Source of the DNA: Halomicrobium zhouii
GTDB taxonomy: Archaea; Halobacteriota; Halobacteria; Halobacteriales; Haloarculaceae
Reading direction: 5' to 3'
Length of the DNA stretch: 64,000 nucleotides
NCBI RefSeq assembly: GCF_900114435.1
Contig: NZ_FOZK01000001.1
Location: 1,302,001-1,366,000 of the forward strand
Below are positions 1 through 8,680 of the stretch, one piece after another. The notes below the pieces were generated by a model, which was not told where the DNA came from, ran no database searches, and saw only the letters and a list, made by a program, of their open reading frames with translations. How positions within the stretch are numbered: the first letter of the stretch is position 1; each line of letters starts with the position of its first letter. The position numbers and the translations under genes were made by a program.

Positions 1-207
1 AGGACGAACGTAACTGCGAGATGCGATGTACTCGCTGGGGGCCGGCGTCGCGGACCAGAGCGACTGAAATACGTCGATAAACGCTCTTCGAACTCCTGGC
101 GGCGTTTCACCCCCTCGGTGAACGGTTCGAACGGAGACGGAGGGCGGGCTGAACGGTGAGAACAGTGACTGTCGTTTTATAGGTGTCTGGTATAGAATGA
201 ATCGAGT
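1..207. other. Intergenic left edge of window
   Basis: No gene can be called here. A short open stretch on the plus strand from base 3 ends with TAA at about base 80 and could be the tail of a gene outside the window, but it is too short to judge. The A/T-rich TTTTATA at 175-181 lies 27-33 bases before the ATG of the following gene and fits a haloarchaeal TATA box for a leaderless or near-leaderless transcript. Confidence 0.4.
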
Positions 208-1308
208 ATGAACACTCGGGAGGTAGCGGTGGTCGCAGTCGTCGTCCTGGTGGGCGTTGCCGGTGCAGCGCTCCCCACCGTCGCGGCGACGACGGCGGAC
301 TCCGCGGCACAGGTCGAGGAACCGAACGAGACGGCCACGGAGGCGAACGCCACCGACAGAGGGAGTGGCGACGAGCCGGCCGCGTTCGGTACCCAGATGA
401 CGGCGTTTATGCAGAGTAGCGCTTCGGAAGCGAACGACACGGTCGAATCAGGCATGTGGACGGCCGGGTTCGAGCGTGCGAACGAGTCGAAACAGGCCCA
501 GATGGCCGAACGGCGAGCGGGCTCGCTCGAACAGCGACTCGAGCGTCTCCGGGAGCGGAACCAGACCCTCACGGAGCGATACGAGAACGGCTCGCTCGAC
601 CGGGCGGCGTACGTCGCCCAGTCCAGTCAGCTCTCCGGCCGCATCGCGGCGCTCCGCACGAGCGTCGACGAGACCGACCGGGCCGCCGAACGGGCGGGGA
701 TCAACGACACTCGGCTCGACACGCTCCGCACCGAGGCTAGGAACATGACCGGCCCGGAGACTGCGGGCGTCGCCCGTGACGTCGTCGCCGGGGGGCAGGG
801 CCCACCGGCCGACCGCGGCCTGCCAGGTGAGCGCGGGAACGGTCCCGACGTCCCCGGCAGCGGGAACGGTACCGACGCCGGCAACCTGACCGGGAACGTG
901 AGTCTCGGGAACGGCGACCTGAACGTGACGAATACCACTGGCAGTTCGAAAGGGGGTGGGAACGCAAACCCTAGCGACAGGGGTGTGGGCACCGGGTCAG
1001 ACGGTACGGGATCCGGTGACGCCTCGAATAGCGGGAACGGTAGTTCCGACGGCACCGGTGCTGACGGCGACTCCGACGACGTGACCGGGTCCGGAAACAG
1101 CGGTGACGTTCCGGGAAATGGGAACGCGGGATCTGGCACTGGTGACGCCGCCGATCCCGACTCCGGTGACGACGGCGACGACGCTTCCGGGAACGGTGAC
1201 AGAAACGGAAACGGGGACAGTAGCGGGAGCGACACCGGCGACACCGATAACGGAGCCGGTGGAAACGGTACCGGCAACGGTCTCGTCGGGGACCTCCTCG
1301 GTCTCTAG
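208..1308 (+). CDS. Secreted Gly/Asn/Asp-rich surface protein
   Basis: Function is unknown. The 366-residue product begins with an uncleaved-looking Sec signal (hydrophobic residues 5-25, then an Ala-rich site near TVAA). Residues of about 85-185 are charged and helical with heptad-like Leu/Arg/Glu spacing, suggesting a coiled coil. Residues of about 190-350 are low complexity with repeated GNG, GSG and GDG triplets and many N-glycosylation sequons (NGT, NDT, NLT, NVS), and the protein ends with a short hydrophobic tail, GLVGDLLGL. It is followed by an ArsR-type regulator on the same strand after about 165 bases. The architecture (signal, coiled coil, flexible glycosylated stalk) suggests an exported cell-envelope protein; this is inference from composition. 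The start is fixed by the signal peptide and by the TATA-like element at 175-181. Confidence 0.8.
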   Translation: MNTREVAVVAVVVLVGVAGAALPTVAATTADSAAQVEEPNETATEANATDRGSGDEPAAFGTQMTAFMQSSASEANDTVESGMWTAGFERANESKQAQMAERRAGSLEQRLERLRERNQTLTERYENGSLDRAAYVAQSSQLSGRIAALRTSVDETDRAAERAGINDTRLDTLRTEARNMTGPETAGVARDVVAGGQGPPADRGLPGERGNGPDVPGSGNGTDAGNLTGNVSLGNGDLNVTNTTGSSKGGGNANPSDRGVGTGSDGTGSGDASNSGNGSSDGTGADGDSDDVTGSGNSGDVPGNGNAGSGTGDAADPDSGDDGDDASGNGDRNGNGDSSGSDTGDTDNGAGGNGTGNGLVGDLLGL

Positions 1309-1474
1309 ACGAGCGACCCCCGGTCCGCCGGCGCCTGATCCGACGGCGCCTGGTCCGTTTCGACGACCGATTCGCGACATCCGAACCAACCAGTAGACGA
1401 CGGCGGGACGGCGTCGGCTACCGGCGCGCCGGAGGAGACACGCTTTTCCGTCCTGGGACACTATCCTCAGGTGA

Positions 1475-2218
1475 ATGGACTCCGCCGAGTTGCTCGACTT
1501 GCTCGGGAACGCGAACCGCCGTCGCATTCTCAGGTTGCTCGCGCACAAACCCTGTTACGTGACCGAGATCAGTGAGTACCTGGGCGTCAGTCCGAAGGCG
1601 GTCATCGACCACCTCGGGAAACTCGACGACGCCGGCCTGGTCGAGAGTCGCACCGACGACCGGCGGCGCAAGTACTTCTCTATCGCACGGAACCTCCGCC
1701 TCGAGGTCCAGGTCTCGCCTCACGAGTTCGGTGCGAAGAGCGCCTACCCCGCGAACCCGGGCTTCGACGTGAGTTCCTGTCGTTACGTCAGCATCGAAGT
1801 CGACGGCGCTGACGGGGACAGCACCGACGGGGACGGCACCGATGGCGCGACGAGCGTCGACGACGCCGGCGACGATGCCGGTGAGGACGTCGACGCCGAT
1901 ACGGAGGCGTTGAAACGGCACGCCAGGGAACTCGAGCGACTCAAACAGCTCGAAAACGAGCTCTCGCTGGCCCAGCGGTGGGTCCAGGGCAGTCTCTCGG
2001 AGGTCCGGGAGAACATCGACGAGGCCGTCGAGGACGGCACCGACGACGGCCGCCTCTACGCGGCCGTCATCGGCGCGCTCGCCACCGGTGACCGCGACGT
2101 CCGGACGATCAGTCGCGACGTCGAGGCCCACCCCGAGTTCGTCGAGGAAGCCCTGGAGTGGCTCGCCAGTGAGGGCATCGTCGAGCAGTCCGGCGAGACC
2201 TGGCGCCTGTGTGACTGA
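1475..2218 (+). CDS. ArsR-family winged-helix transcriptional regulator
   Basis: The 247-residue protein has an N-terminal winged helix-turn-helix (residues of about 5-75) with the pattern LLGNANRRRILRLL, then CYVTEISEYLGVSPKAVIDHL as recognition region and a wing around ESRTDDRRRKYFSIA. This is the haloarchaeal ArsR/HTH_20 type. A central stretch (about 105-145) is an Asp/Gly/Thr-rich linker, followed by a helical segment (about 146-195, repeated Leu/Glu) and a second small C-terminal domain that looks like another winged helix (DVEAHPEFVEEALEWLASEGIVEQ). No metal-binding cysteines typical of ArsR sensors stand out, so the ligand is unknown. It may regulate the upstream secreted protein, but only proximity suggests that. 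Confidence 0.85.
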   Translation: MDSAELLDLLGNANRRRILRLLAHKPCYVTEISEYLGVSPKAVIDHLGKLDDAGLVESRTDDRRRKYFSIARNLRLEVQVSPHEFGAKSAYPANPGFDVSSCRYVSIEVDGADGDSTDGDGTDGATSVDDAGDDAGEDVDADTEALKRHARELERLKQLENELSLAQRWVQGSLSEVRENIDEAVEDGTDDGRLYAAVIGALATGDRDVRTISRDVEAHPEFVEEALEWLASEGIVEQSGETWRLCD

Positions 2219-2230
2219 CCGTGTCGCGGA

Positions 2231-2803
2231 CTACAGGTCGCGGGTCACGCCGTCCCGCAGGTCACGCCCCGCGTAGAAGCCGCCGACCGCCGCCAGGGCG
2301 CCGACGGCGGCGCCGGCGATGGGTACCAGCCCGCCCGTGACGACGGAGAGTCCCATCGCACCGAGAAAGAGCGCCAGCGCACCGCTCGCACCACCGGCGG
2401 CCGCTGCCTCGAGGTAGCGCGGCTTCGCCGAGAGCGTCCCAACGAGGCCGGCCATCAGGAAGATGCCGAGAAACCCGGCGAAGGGGATCAGGGGGATCAG
2501 GTTCCCGAGGACGAAGGCGCCGACGAGCGCCGCCCCGAGTTGCAGGACGAAGGTCGTCGGCGAGAAGACGCTGCTTGCGCGACGCTTGAGGCGGCCGACT
2601 CGCGAGGACTCTGTGTCGGTGGTTTCGGCCGGTGCCGACGTCGACGTACCGATCCCGAACTCCGTCCCGTGTTCGTCCGGGCTGGCGACGGTGCCGTCGC
2701 CGTCGACGCCGAACTCGTCGCTATCGATGCCGACGACGTCCTCGTCGGCGCGCTTCCCGCCGCCGTCCCCGTTCCGGGTGAGTTCGTCCGTCCGTTCGGC
2801 CAT
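2231..2803 (-). CDS. Membrane protein with acidic N-terminal region
   Basis: Function is not recognised. The ATG at 2801-2803 (MAERTDELTRN) gives 190 residues; an upstream in-frame start would add 44 residues of arginine-rich, poorly coded sequence and is not favoured. Residues 1-80 are acidic and disordered, then a basic hinge (GRLKRRASS) leads into three or four hydrophobic segments (about 92-112, 115-135, 140-165 and 165-182) rich in Gly and Ala, of which LAAVGGFYAGRDLRDGV is the last. The gene is convergent with the ArsR-type regulator (13 bases between stops) and lies just downstream of the histidine kinase in the same direction, so it may be co-transcribed with the kinase. Confidence 0.75.
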   Translation of the reverse strand: MAERTDELTRNGDGGGKRADEDVVGIDSDEFGVDGDGTVASPDEHGTEFGIGTSTSAPAETTDTESSRVGRLKRRASSVFSPTTFVLQLGAALVGAFVLGNLIPLIPFAGFLGIFLMAGLVGTLSAKPRYLEAAAAGGASGALALFLGAMGLSVVTGGLVPIAGAAVGALAAVGGFYAGRDLRDGVTRDL

Positions 2804-2931
2804 AGTCGTGTCTCCGGACCGAGCGTTCAAGGTCCTTTCCCCGTCCGATCGCCGCGCGGTCAGGCCGTTCGCTGTCTGCTCTTGGAAGCCCGAGCTCTCT
2901 GTCGAACAGCGTCGACGGGCCGGAGCCGACG

Positions 2932-5256
2932 TCACGCTCGCGTTTCGACGCCGGAGAGGACGATCCGAGCGCCGCCGCCCTCGCTCTCGTGGACGTCGAC
3001 CGCCCAGCCGTGGCCGTCGGCGATCTGTTCGACGATCCGCAACCCGAGCCCGGTGCCGCCAGGGACGCTGGAACGACCAGCTTCGAACACGCCGTCACGG
3101 TCGGGCTCTGGAATTCCCTGGCCGTCGTCGGCGACGTAGAATCCGTCGTCGGCGTCACCGACCGTCACCGTCACGCCCTCCCCGTCGTGCTCCACCGGGT
3201 CCGCTGGAGCTTGCGAGGGAGGGATCGTGGAGTTGTACTTCACGGTGCCGTCACTCGTCTGGGACTCGTGACGGCTTGCCGACGCGTGCTCGACCGCGTT
3301 GTGGAACAGGTTCTCCAGCAGTTGCTGGAGCTGGCACCGGTCGGCACGGATCGTCAGGTCCGTCTGGACCGAGAGGCTCGCCTCGTCCGTCTCCACGTTG
3401 TGCCAGCAGTCAGCTGCCACGTCGGCGAGCGAGACGAACTCCGGTTCCGTGGCCGCGTCCCCCTCGCGTGCGAGCGTCAGAATCTCGTCTATCATCGTCT
3501 CCATCCGCTCGTGTGCCCCCACCACCGGGTCGACGTGCTCGCTGTCGCACTCCTCCTGGATCATCTCCATGCGACCGCGTGCGACGCTCAGCGGGTTTCG
3601 GAGGTCGTGGCTGACGATGCTCGCGAACTCCGAGAGCCGCTCGTTCTGCCGTTCCAGTCGTTGCTCGCGCTCCGTCCGTTCGGAGATGTCGCGTCCCATC
3701 CCGACCACGCCGGTCACGTCGCCGCTGGTGTCCGTGAGTCGTGCGCCGGTGAACTCGTAGGGGACGCGGTCTCCATCCGCCGTCACGAGGTCCGCCTCGA
3801 CGGTCGCGTGCCCCTCCGACAGCGCCGTGGCGATGGCCGACCGGACTCGCTCGGTGTCGTCCTGGGGAAAGAGGTCCGACAGTTCGAGGTCGGCGATTTC
3901 AGCGTCGTCGTAGCCGGTCGCCGCCGCGAGCCGGTCGTTCCAGCGGCGGAACATCCCGTCGGTGTCGAGCACGTAGAAGACGTCCGCGAGCGCGTTCAGC
4001 GCCTGGTCGACGAACTCGCGTTCCTCGCGGAGGTCGCGTTCCGACGCGATGCCGTCCAGCGCCGTCGTCGCGTGAACGGCGAGGGTCTGGGCGAGGGGAA
4101 CGTCCGTCGTCTCGAACGCGTCGGCGTCGTCCACGCCCACGAGGAGGACGCCGTGGTCGCCGAGCGGGAGGATCATCTCGCTTCGCATCGACGTGTCCTC
4201 GTTCAGGCGGTCCTCGGCCGTGGAGACGTCGTCGTACACCTGCCGTTCACCGTCTTCGAACACCTGCCACGCGATCCCTTCGCCTCGCGGGAACGCCGGG
4301 GGTTCGCCGAGTATCGCCTCGGTCTCCTCGGTCCAGACCGTCGGCCTCAGACAGTCCTCGTCCTCGTCGTAGCGGTAGACCGCCGCCGCGGGCAGGCCGA
4401 GGATGTCCCGCATCGCTTCCGTGGCGGTCTCGGCCACGTCCGCGAACGACGTCGCCTGCATGAACGAGCGAACGGTGCAGTGAAGTCCCTCGATGGCCCG
4501 CTCGCGGGACTTGCGCTCGGACTTGTCCCAGACGCTGCAGATGAGTTCGCCGTCCTTCGTCTTCGCGAGCGTGTGGTCTTCGACGAAGGTGGTGCCGTCG
4601 GCGCGCACGCCGGTCGTCTCGCCGGACCAGACGCCGGTCTCCTCCAAGTCGGGGATGACGTCGGCCTGAACGAGTTCGATGTCCTCGTCCGGGTAGGTGA
4701 TGGTGAACGACTCCCCGAGCATCTCCTCTGGCTCGTAGCCGTAGATGTCCGCGTACGCCTGGTTCACGTAGACGTACTCGCCGGATTCGGCGACGATGCT
4801 GATCCCCTCCTGGGCCGCTTCGATGGCATCAAGGTGGCGACGCTTGGCCTGCTCGGCCCGCGCTCGCTCGACGGCGTTGACCACCCGGTTCGCCAGTATC
4901 GCGTACTGGTCCGCTCCGGTCTGCTTCTGGAGGTAGTCGGTGACGCCAGCCGAGATCGCGTCGCTCGCCACCTCCTCGCTCCCCTTGCCGGTGAACAGGA
5001 TGAAGGGGAGTTCGGGGTGGTCCTCCCGGACGGCCTCGAGGAACTCGATACCGTTTCGCTGCCCCATGTCGTAGTCCGAGACGATGCAGTCGACACCACC
5101 GTCCTCGAGGCGGTCGAGACCGTCGCCGGCACTCGTCGCCGTCTCCACGACGAGGCGGTCGTTCTCGCGTTCGATGCAGGTCGCCACCATCTCCGCGAAG
5201 TCCCCGTCGTCCTCGACGTGGAGGACGCGGATCCGGTCGGCTGTCGACTGTTCCAT
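2932..5256 (-). CDS. Hybrid sensor histidine kinase: receiver, PAS, GAF, PAS, HisKA, HATPase
   Basis: A cytoplasmic signalling kinase of about 774 residues with no transmembrane segment. Order of domains: a response-regulator receiver (residues of about 8-120) with the acidic pair in HVEDDG, the phospho-acceptor region VSDYDM and the conserved Lys in FTGKGS; a PAS domain (about 130-255); a GAF domain (about 265-400); a second PAS domain (about 405-530); HisKA with H-box SHDLRNPL; and HATPase_c with N-box NLFHNAVEHA, G1 DDGQGIPE and G2 GTGLGLRI. The start at 5254-5256 (MEQSTADRIRVLHVEDD) puts the receiver at the usual distance from the N-terminus; the longer reading adds five residues. Receiver-first hybrid kinases of this kind are common in haloarchaea as phosphorelay sensors of light, redox or unknown small signals. 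No partner regulator is adjacent, so its output is unknown. Confidence 0.92.
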   Translation of the reverse strand: MEQSTADRIRVLHVEDDGDFAEMVATCIERENDRLVVETATSAGDGLDRLEDGGVDCIVSDYDMGQRNGIEFLEAVREDHPELPFILFTGKGSEEVASDAISAGVTDYLQKQTGADQYAILANRVVNAVERARAEQAKRRHLDAIEAAQEGISIVAESGEYVYVNQAYADIYGYEPEEMLGESFTITYPDEDIELVQADVIPDLEETGVWSGETTGVRADGTTFVEDHTLAKTKDGELICSVWDKSERKSRERAIEGLHCTVRSFMQATSFADVAETATEAMRDILGLPAAAVYRYDEDEDCLRPTVWTEETEAILGEPPAFPRGEGIAWQVFEDGERQVYDDVSTAEDRLNEDTSMRSEMILPLGDHGVLLVGVDDADAFETTDVPLAQTLAVHATTALDGIASERDLREEREFVDQALNALADVFYVLDTDGMFRRWNDRLAAATGYDDAEIADLELSDLFPQDDTERVRSAIATALSEGHATVEADLVTADGDRVPYEFTGARLTDTSGDVTGVVGMGRDISERTEREQRLERQNERLSEFASIVSHDLRNPLSVARGRMEMIQEECDSEHVDPVVGAHERMETMIDEILTLAREGDAATEPEFVSLADVAADCWHNVETDEASLSVQTDLTIRADRCQLQQLLENLFHNAVEHASASRHESQTSDGTVKYNSTIPPSQAPADPVEHDGEGVTVTVGDADDGFYVADDGQGIPEPDRDGVFEAGRSSVPGGTGLGLRIVEQIADGHGWAVDVHESEGGGARIVLSGVETRA

Positions 5257-5527
5257 TACTGTCCAGCACACGAAATCCGGTAATAATTGTTTTGGACTGA
5301 CAACTAACTGTGAAATTTAATCGGCGGGTCGGTGACGTGCCCGCTCCGGCCGGTGTGCCTGTCGCCGACTCGTTGGCCCCGGTCGGTTCCTCGGTTCCGT
5401 TCTTCCTTGCCGGTTCCTTCGTTCCGTCCTCGCGGTGTACCCGGCCGGCTGCGCCCGAGGCGACTCCCATCGCGCCGTCGGTCGACGAACGAGTGGATTC
5501 AAGTCCGGCGGGGCGGTATCCCGGGGC

Positions 5528-6784
5528 ATGAACGCAGGCGACCGGGTGCGCGTCGACCGCGCGGACCAGACCTTCGAGGGCGTCCTCTTGCCCTCCAGCA
5601 CGCCCGACCAGATCGTCCTCAAGCTCGAGGGTGGCTACAACGTCGGCGTCGACCGCGACGCCGCGAGCGTCGACGTGCTCGAATCGGACGTGTACGACGT
5701 CGAGGGGGCACAGGACGAACAGAGCGAGTCCGCCGTCGAGTTCGACGAGGACCTGCCGACGGTCTCCCTGATCTCGACGGGGGGCACCATCGCCTCGACC
5801 GTCGACTACCGAACCGGTGCCGTCACGGCCCAGTTCGACGCCGAGGACGTGCTCCGGGCGGTGCCCGACCTCGCCGGGATGGCCAACTACCGGGGGCGCG
5901 TCGTCGCCAACATCCTCTCGGAGAACATGACCCCAGCGGTCTGGCAGGACCTGGCCCGCGCCGTCCACGAGGAGATCGAGGCCGGCGCCGACGGCGTCGT
6001 CGTCATGCACGGCACCGACACGATGCAGTTCTCCGCCAGCGCCCTGGCCTTCATGCTCGACACGCCGGTCCCCATCGTCTTCACCGGCAGCCAGCGCTCG
6101 GCGGACCGCCCCTCCTCCGACAACGTGATGAACGCCGTCTGTTCGGTCGAGGCCGCACTCAGCGACTGCGCCGAGGTGCTGGTCTGCATGCACGCCTCCG
6201 AGTCCGACGACGTCTGCGCACTCCACCGCGGCGTCCGCGTGCGCAAGAACCACACCTCGCGGCGCGACGCCTTCGAGACCGTGGGGTCCGAACCGCTCGG
6301 CGAAGTCGACTACGGCGGGAGCGACGAACCGAACGAGGTCACGTTCCGCCGCGAGCACGCCCAGCGCGGCGAGGTCGACCTGGACCTGAACGAGGACCTC
6401 GCCACCGACGTCGACCTCGTGAAGTTCACGCCCGGCACCGACCCGGCCTTCCTCGAACAGTGTTCCGAGAACTCGGGCGTCGTCATCGAGGGTACCGGCC
6501 TGGGCCACGTCAATACCGACTGGATCGACACCATCGAGGACCTGACCGACGGCGGCACCCACGTCGTCATGACCAGCCAGTGCATCGAGGGGCGGGTCTG
6601 TGACCGGGTGTACGACACCGGTCGGGACCTGCTCGACGCCGGCGTCGTCGAGGGCGAAGATATCCTCCCTGGCACGGCGAAGGTGAAGCTGATGTGGGCG
6701 CTCGCGAACTCGGAGGACGTCGCCGACACGATGGGACGCTCGCTCGCGGGCGAGATTACGACGCGGTCGGTCCCCTGGACGTAA
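5528..6784 (+). CDS. gatD: Glutamyl-tRNA(Gln) amidotransferase subunit D
   Basis: GatD is the asparaginase-like subunit of the archaeal GatDE complex; it releases ammonia from Gln or Asn, which GatE uses to convert Glu-tRNA(Gln) to Gln-tRNA(Gln). The 418-residue product matches the family length. An N-terminal Sm-like barrel region (residues of about 1-55, GDRVRVDRADQTFEGVLLPS) is followed by the L-asparaginase fold with the catalytic motifs STGGTIAS and MHGTDTMQ, and the later FTGSQRSADRPSSDN. The ATG at 5528 gives MNAGDRVRVD, the expected N-terminus; the open frame continues upstream to 5435 but those residues lack family similarity. gatE is not in the window, which is usual because the two genes are often unlinked in haloarchaea. 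Confidence 0.95.
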   Translation: MNAGDRVRVDRADQTFEGVLLPSSTPDQIVLKLEGGYNVGVDRDAASVDVLESDVYDVEGAQDEQSESAVEFDEDLPTVSLISTGGTIASTVDYRTGAVTAQFDAEDVLRAVPDLAGMANYRGRVVANILSENMTPAVWQDLARAVHEEIEAGADGVVVMHGTDTMQFSASALAFMLDTPVPIVFTGSQRSADRPSSDNVMNAVCSVEAALSDCAEVLVCMHASESDDVCALHRGVRVRKNHTSRRDAFETVGSEPLGEVDYGGSDEPNEVTFRREHAQRGEVDLDLNEDLATDVDLVKFTPGTDPAFLEQCSENSGVVIEGTGLGHVNTDWIDTIEDLTDGGTHVVMTSQCIEGRVCDRVYDTGRDLLDAGVVEGEDILPGTAKVKLMWALANSEDVADTMGRSLAGEITTRSVPWT

Positions 6785-6872
6785 TCCCTGCTCGTCTGTC
6801 AGCTGTTCAGTTCATCGACGACCTCGATATCACAGACGTCGGTGACTAAAAATCAGTTACTACTAGCGGAGG

Positions 6873-7004
6873 TCACTCGTCCGAATCGAGGTCACCGCCA
6901 CCCTTCTGGAGTGTTTCCATTTCGGCGACCAACTCCCCCTCGTCGTCCCTGTACACTCCGTCGGCATCGGCGAGTGTTCCCTCTGGCTTCTCGTATTCAG
7001 TCAT
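6873..7004 (-). CDS. 43-residue acidic protein, translationally coupled
   Basis: A small gene with ATG at 7002-7004 and TGA at 6873-6875. The product begins MTEYEKPEGTLADADGVYRD and ends GGGDLDSDE; it is strongly acidic with a central Glu-rich helix-like stretch. Its start overlaps the stop of the upstream membrane-protein gene by eight bases (ATGACTGA), a typical translational coupling arrangement, and codon choice is GC-rich as in neighbouring genes. I recognise no family. The tight coupling suggests a role linked to the membrane protein, for instance as a regulator or partner, but that is inference. Confidence 0.6.
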   Translation of the reverse strand: MTEYEKPEGTLADADGVYRDDEGELVAEMETLQKGGGDLDSDE

Positions 7005-7629
7005 CGGTCGGAATTTGTCTGTCCAGGGTTAAGTATTCTTCCCGGAGAATGTACCGGGAGAAAACCAGCGCTATCGTTACGGACGAGAATACGACGGCGA
7101 GGTCTATCCACGATTCGTCTAGGAGGACCAGAACGACGCCTACACCGAAGAAGAGGAGCAGTCCACTGGCGAAACTAGCGAGACACCGCTCGAAGCGTCT
7201 GGCATTCGTGACGACGACCCTCCGGTTAGCCCTGATAGCCTGACTGTATCCGCGGAGGAGCACGTCTTTGTACTCTTGCTCGGGGACCTGTGCCTGTGAC
7301 ATGAAATCACCGATTCCTGCGGAGGGGCCGTATTCGAACTTGCTACTGAGGTACGTGACGATCGCGTAGACTAGCGAGACGAACAGCGACGTGATAGCAA
7401 GCGCCGCCAATGCGAGCGCACCACCATTACTCGCGCCGATAGCGAACCCCTCATTACTGGCAATGAGCGAGACGCCCGTCAGTATCAGTCCCGCCAGGAT
7501 GCCAACGAGCCGGGCGACGTATGCCGCCTTGTCGTCGATGCCGTTGAGCGTCTCGACCTGGGTTTGAATCATCTGCTCGTAGCGGTGTAGCAGATCGATC
7601 TCGGAATCGAACTCGTCTTGCTCCGCCAT
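6997..7629 (-). CDS. Four-helix membrane protein, SLATT/PycTM-like layout
   Basis: The ATG at 7627-7629 gives 210 residues starting MAEQDEFDSEIDLLHRYEQM. A predicted amphipathic helix (about 5-35) leads into the motif NGIDDKAAYVARLVGILAG, followed by hydrophobic segments at about 38-57, 70-92, 150-171 and 175-192, with a charged cytoplasmic loop (about 95-148) containing many Arg. The D-x-KA motif just before the first membrane helix and the helix pairing resemble membrane effectors of the SLATT/Pycsar (DUF5706-type) groups, but no cyclase or other signalling enzyme is adjacent, so an effector role is only a hypothesis. An A/T-rich TATA-like element (AATATATAG, 7655-7663) lies 26-34 bases upstream of the ATG. 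It shares an eight-base overlap with the small gene downstream. Base composition of this pair is less GC-rich than the flanking genes, a hint of transfer. Confidence 0.75.
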   Translation of the reverse strand: MAEQDEFDSEIDLLHRYEQMIQTQVETLNGIDDKAAYVARLVGILAGLILTGVSLIASNEGFAIGASNGGALALAALAITSLFVSLVYAIVTYLSSKFEYGPSAGIGDFMSQAQVPEQEYKDVLLRGYSQAIRANRRVVVTNARRFERCLASFASGLLLFFGVGVVLVLLDESWIDLAVVFSSVTIALVFSRYILREEYLTLDRQIPTDD

Positions 7630-7740
7630 CTGATGGGGACTCCAACCGTCATACAATATATAGTTGTTCGACAGCCAGATACAGCGAGTAATCCATCGTC
7701 CGTAACTGAGTTCAAGACCCTTCCCGCCCATCGGTGATCC

Positions 7741-8646
7741 ATGAACGGAACCGTCGTCCGGCAGGCAACCCACGACGATTACGAGGCGGTCGAAGCCTTC
7801 ACGCAGGACACCTGGGCCGACCAGGGGCGGGGCGACTACATCCCCGACGTGTTCCACGACTGGGTCGACGCGAACGGGCCCGAGTGGCGGACCGTCGTGG
7901 TCGAGGTCGACGGCGACGTCGCCGGAATCTGCCAGGGGAAGTTCCTCTCCGAGCACGAGGCGTGGCTGGAGGGGATGCGCGTCCACCCAGAGTACCGCGG
8001 CGAGGGCCACGGGCTACGGATGGTGAGGGACCTCTTCGAGTGGGCGCGAGACGGGGGCGCGACCGTCGCGCGCAACATGGTGTTCGGGTGGAACGACGCC
8101 GGCCTCGGCCAGTCGATGGCGGCGGGGTTCGAACCGCGGACGAGCTTTCGGTGGGCGGAACCGGAGCCGGAGCCACAGTCCGCGGGGCAGGATCCGCAAG
8201 TCGTCGACGACCCGGCGGCGGCCTGGAGTTACTGGGCCAGGAGCGACGCGCGGGATGTGCTCGGCGGACTTTCCCTGGACAGTGAGCACTCCTGGACGCT
8301 CTCGGAACTCTCCCGTGAGCGACTCCACGCGCTGGCAGACGACGAGCGCGTCTTCGCGGTGAAAGACGACGGTACGCGCGGGATGGCGGCGCGAGTCAGG
8401 ACCACGGAGCGATCCACCGAGGACGACGCCACCGAGACGCTGGCCGAGTACGCCGTCGGCGCGTGGGCAGACGTGACGGCCGCGAGGCGACTGCTCGACG
8501 CGATTCGCGCCGACGCACACGAACTCGGTGCCGACGCGACCAGAGTGCTGATCCCGGAGTCGCCACGTCACGTCGCGGAGGCGGCGGCCGCTCGCGTCGG
8601 ATTCAGCGAGCACTGCGACTTCGTGCTGGAGGCGGACCTGACGTAG
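7741..8646 (+). CDS. GNAT-family N-acetyltransferase
   Basis: The 301-residue protein starts MNGTVVRQATHDDYEAVEAF, a typical GNAT N-terminus. The acetyl-CoA binding motif A is visible as GMRVHPEYRGEGHGLRMVRDL (positions of about 79-99), preceded by the beta-strand pair VVVEVDGDVAGICQGKF. The C-terminal half (about 150-300) looks like a second, degenerate GNAT-like or substrate-binding domain, as in two-domain acetyltransferases. The substrate is unknown. The gene is divergent from the membrane-protein gene at 7629 and monocistronic by spacing. Confidence 0.88.
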   Translation: MNGTVVRQATHDDYEAVEAFTQDTWADQGRGDYIPDVFHDWVDANGPEWRTVVVEVDGDVAGICQGKFLSEHEAWLEGMRVHPEYRGEGHGLRMVRDLFEWARDGGATVARNMVFGWNDAGLGQSMAAGFEPRTSFRWAEPEPEPQSAGQDPQVVDDPAAAWSYWARSDARDVLGGLSLDSEHSWTLSELSRERLHALADDERVFAVKDDGTRGMAARVRTTERSTEDDATETLAEYAVGAWADVTAARRLLDAIRADAHELGADATRVLIPESPRHVAEAAAARVGFSEHCDFVLEADLT

Positions 8647-8680
8647 CGGAGTGAGTACTGGGTTTCTCGTGCCGTTATCG

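Noticed and set aside
2989-5283. A 764-codon frame antisense to the histidine kinase
   Set aside because: It is the mirror of the kinase coding sequence; the composition (Val/Arg/Asp/Leu-rich without motifs) is typical of shadows in GC-rich genomes.
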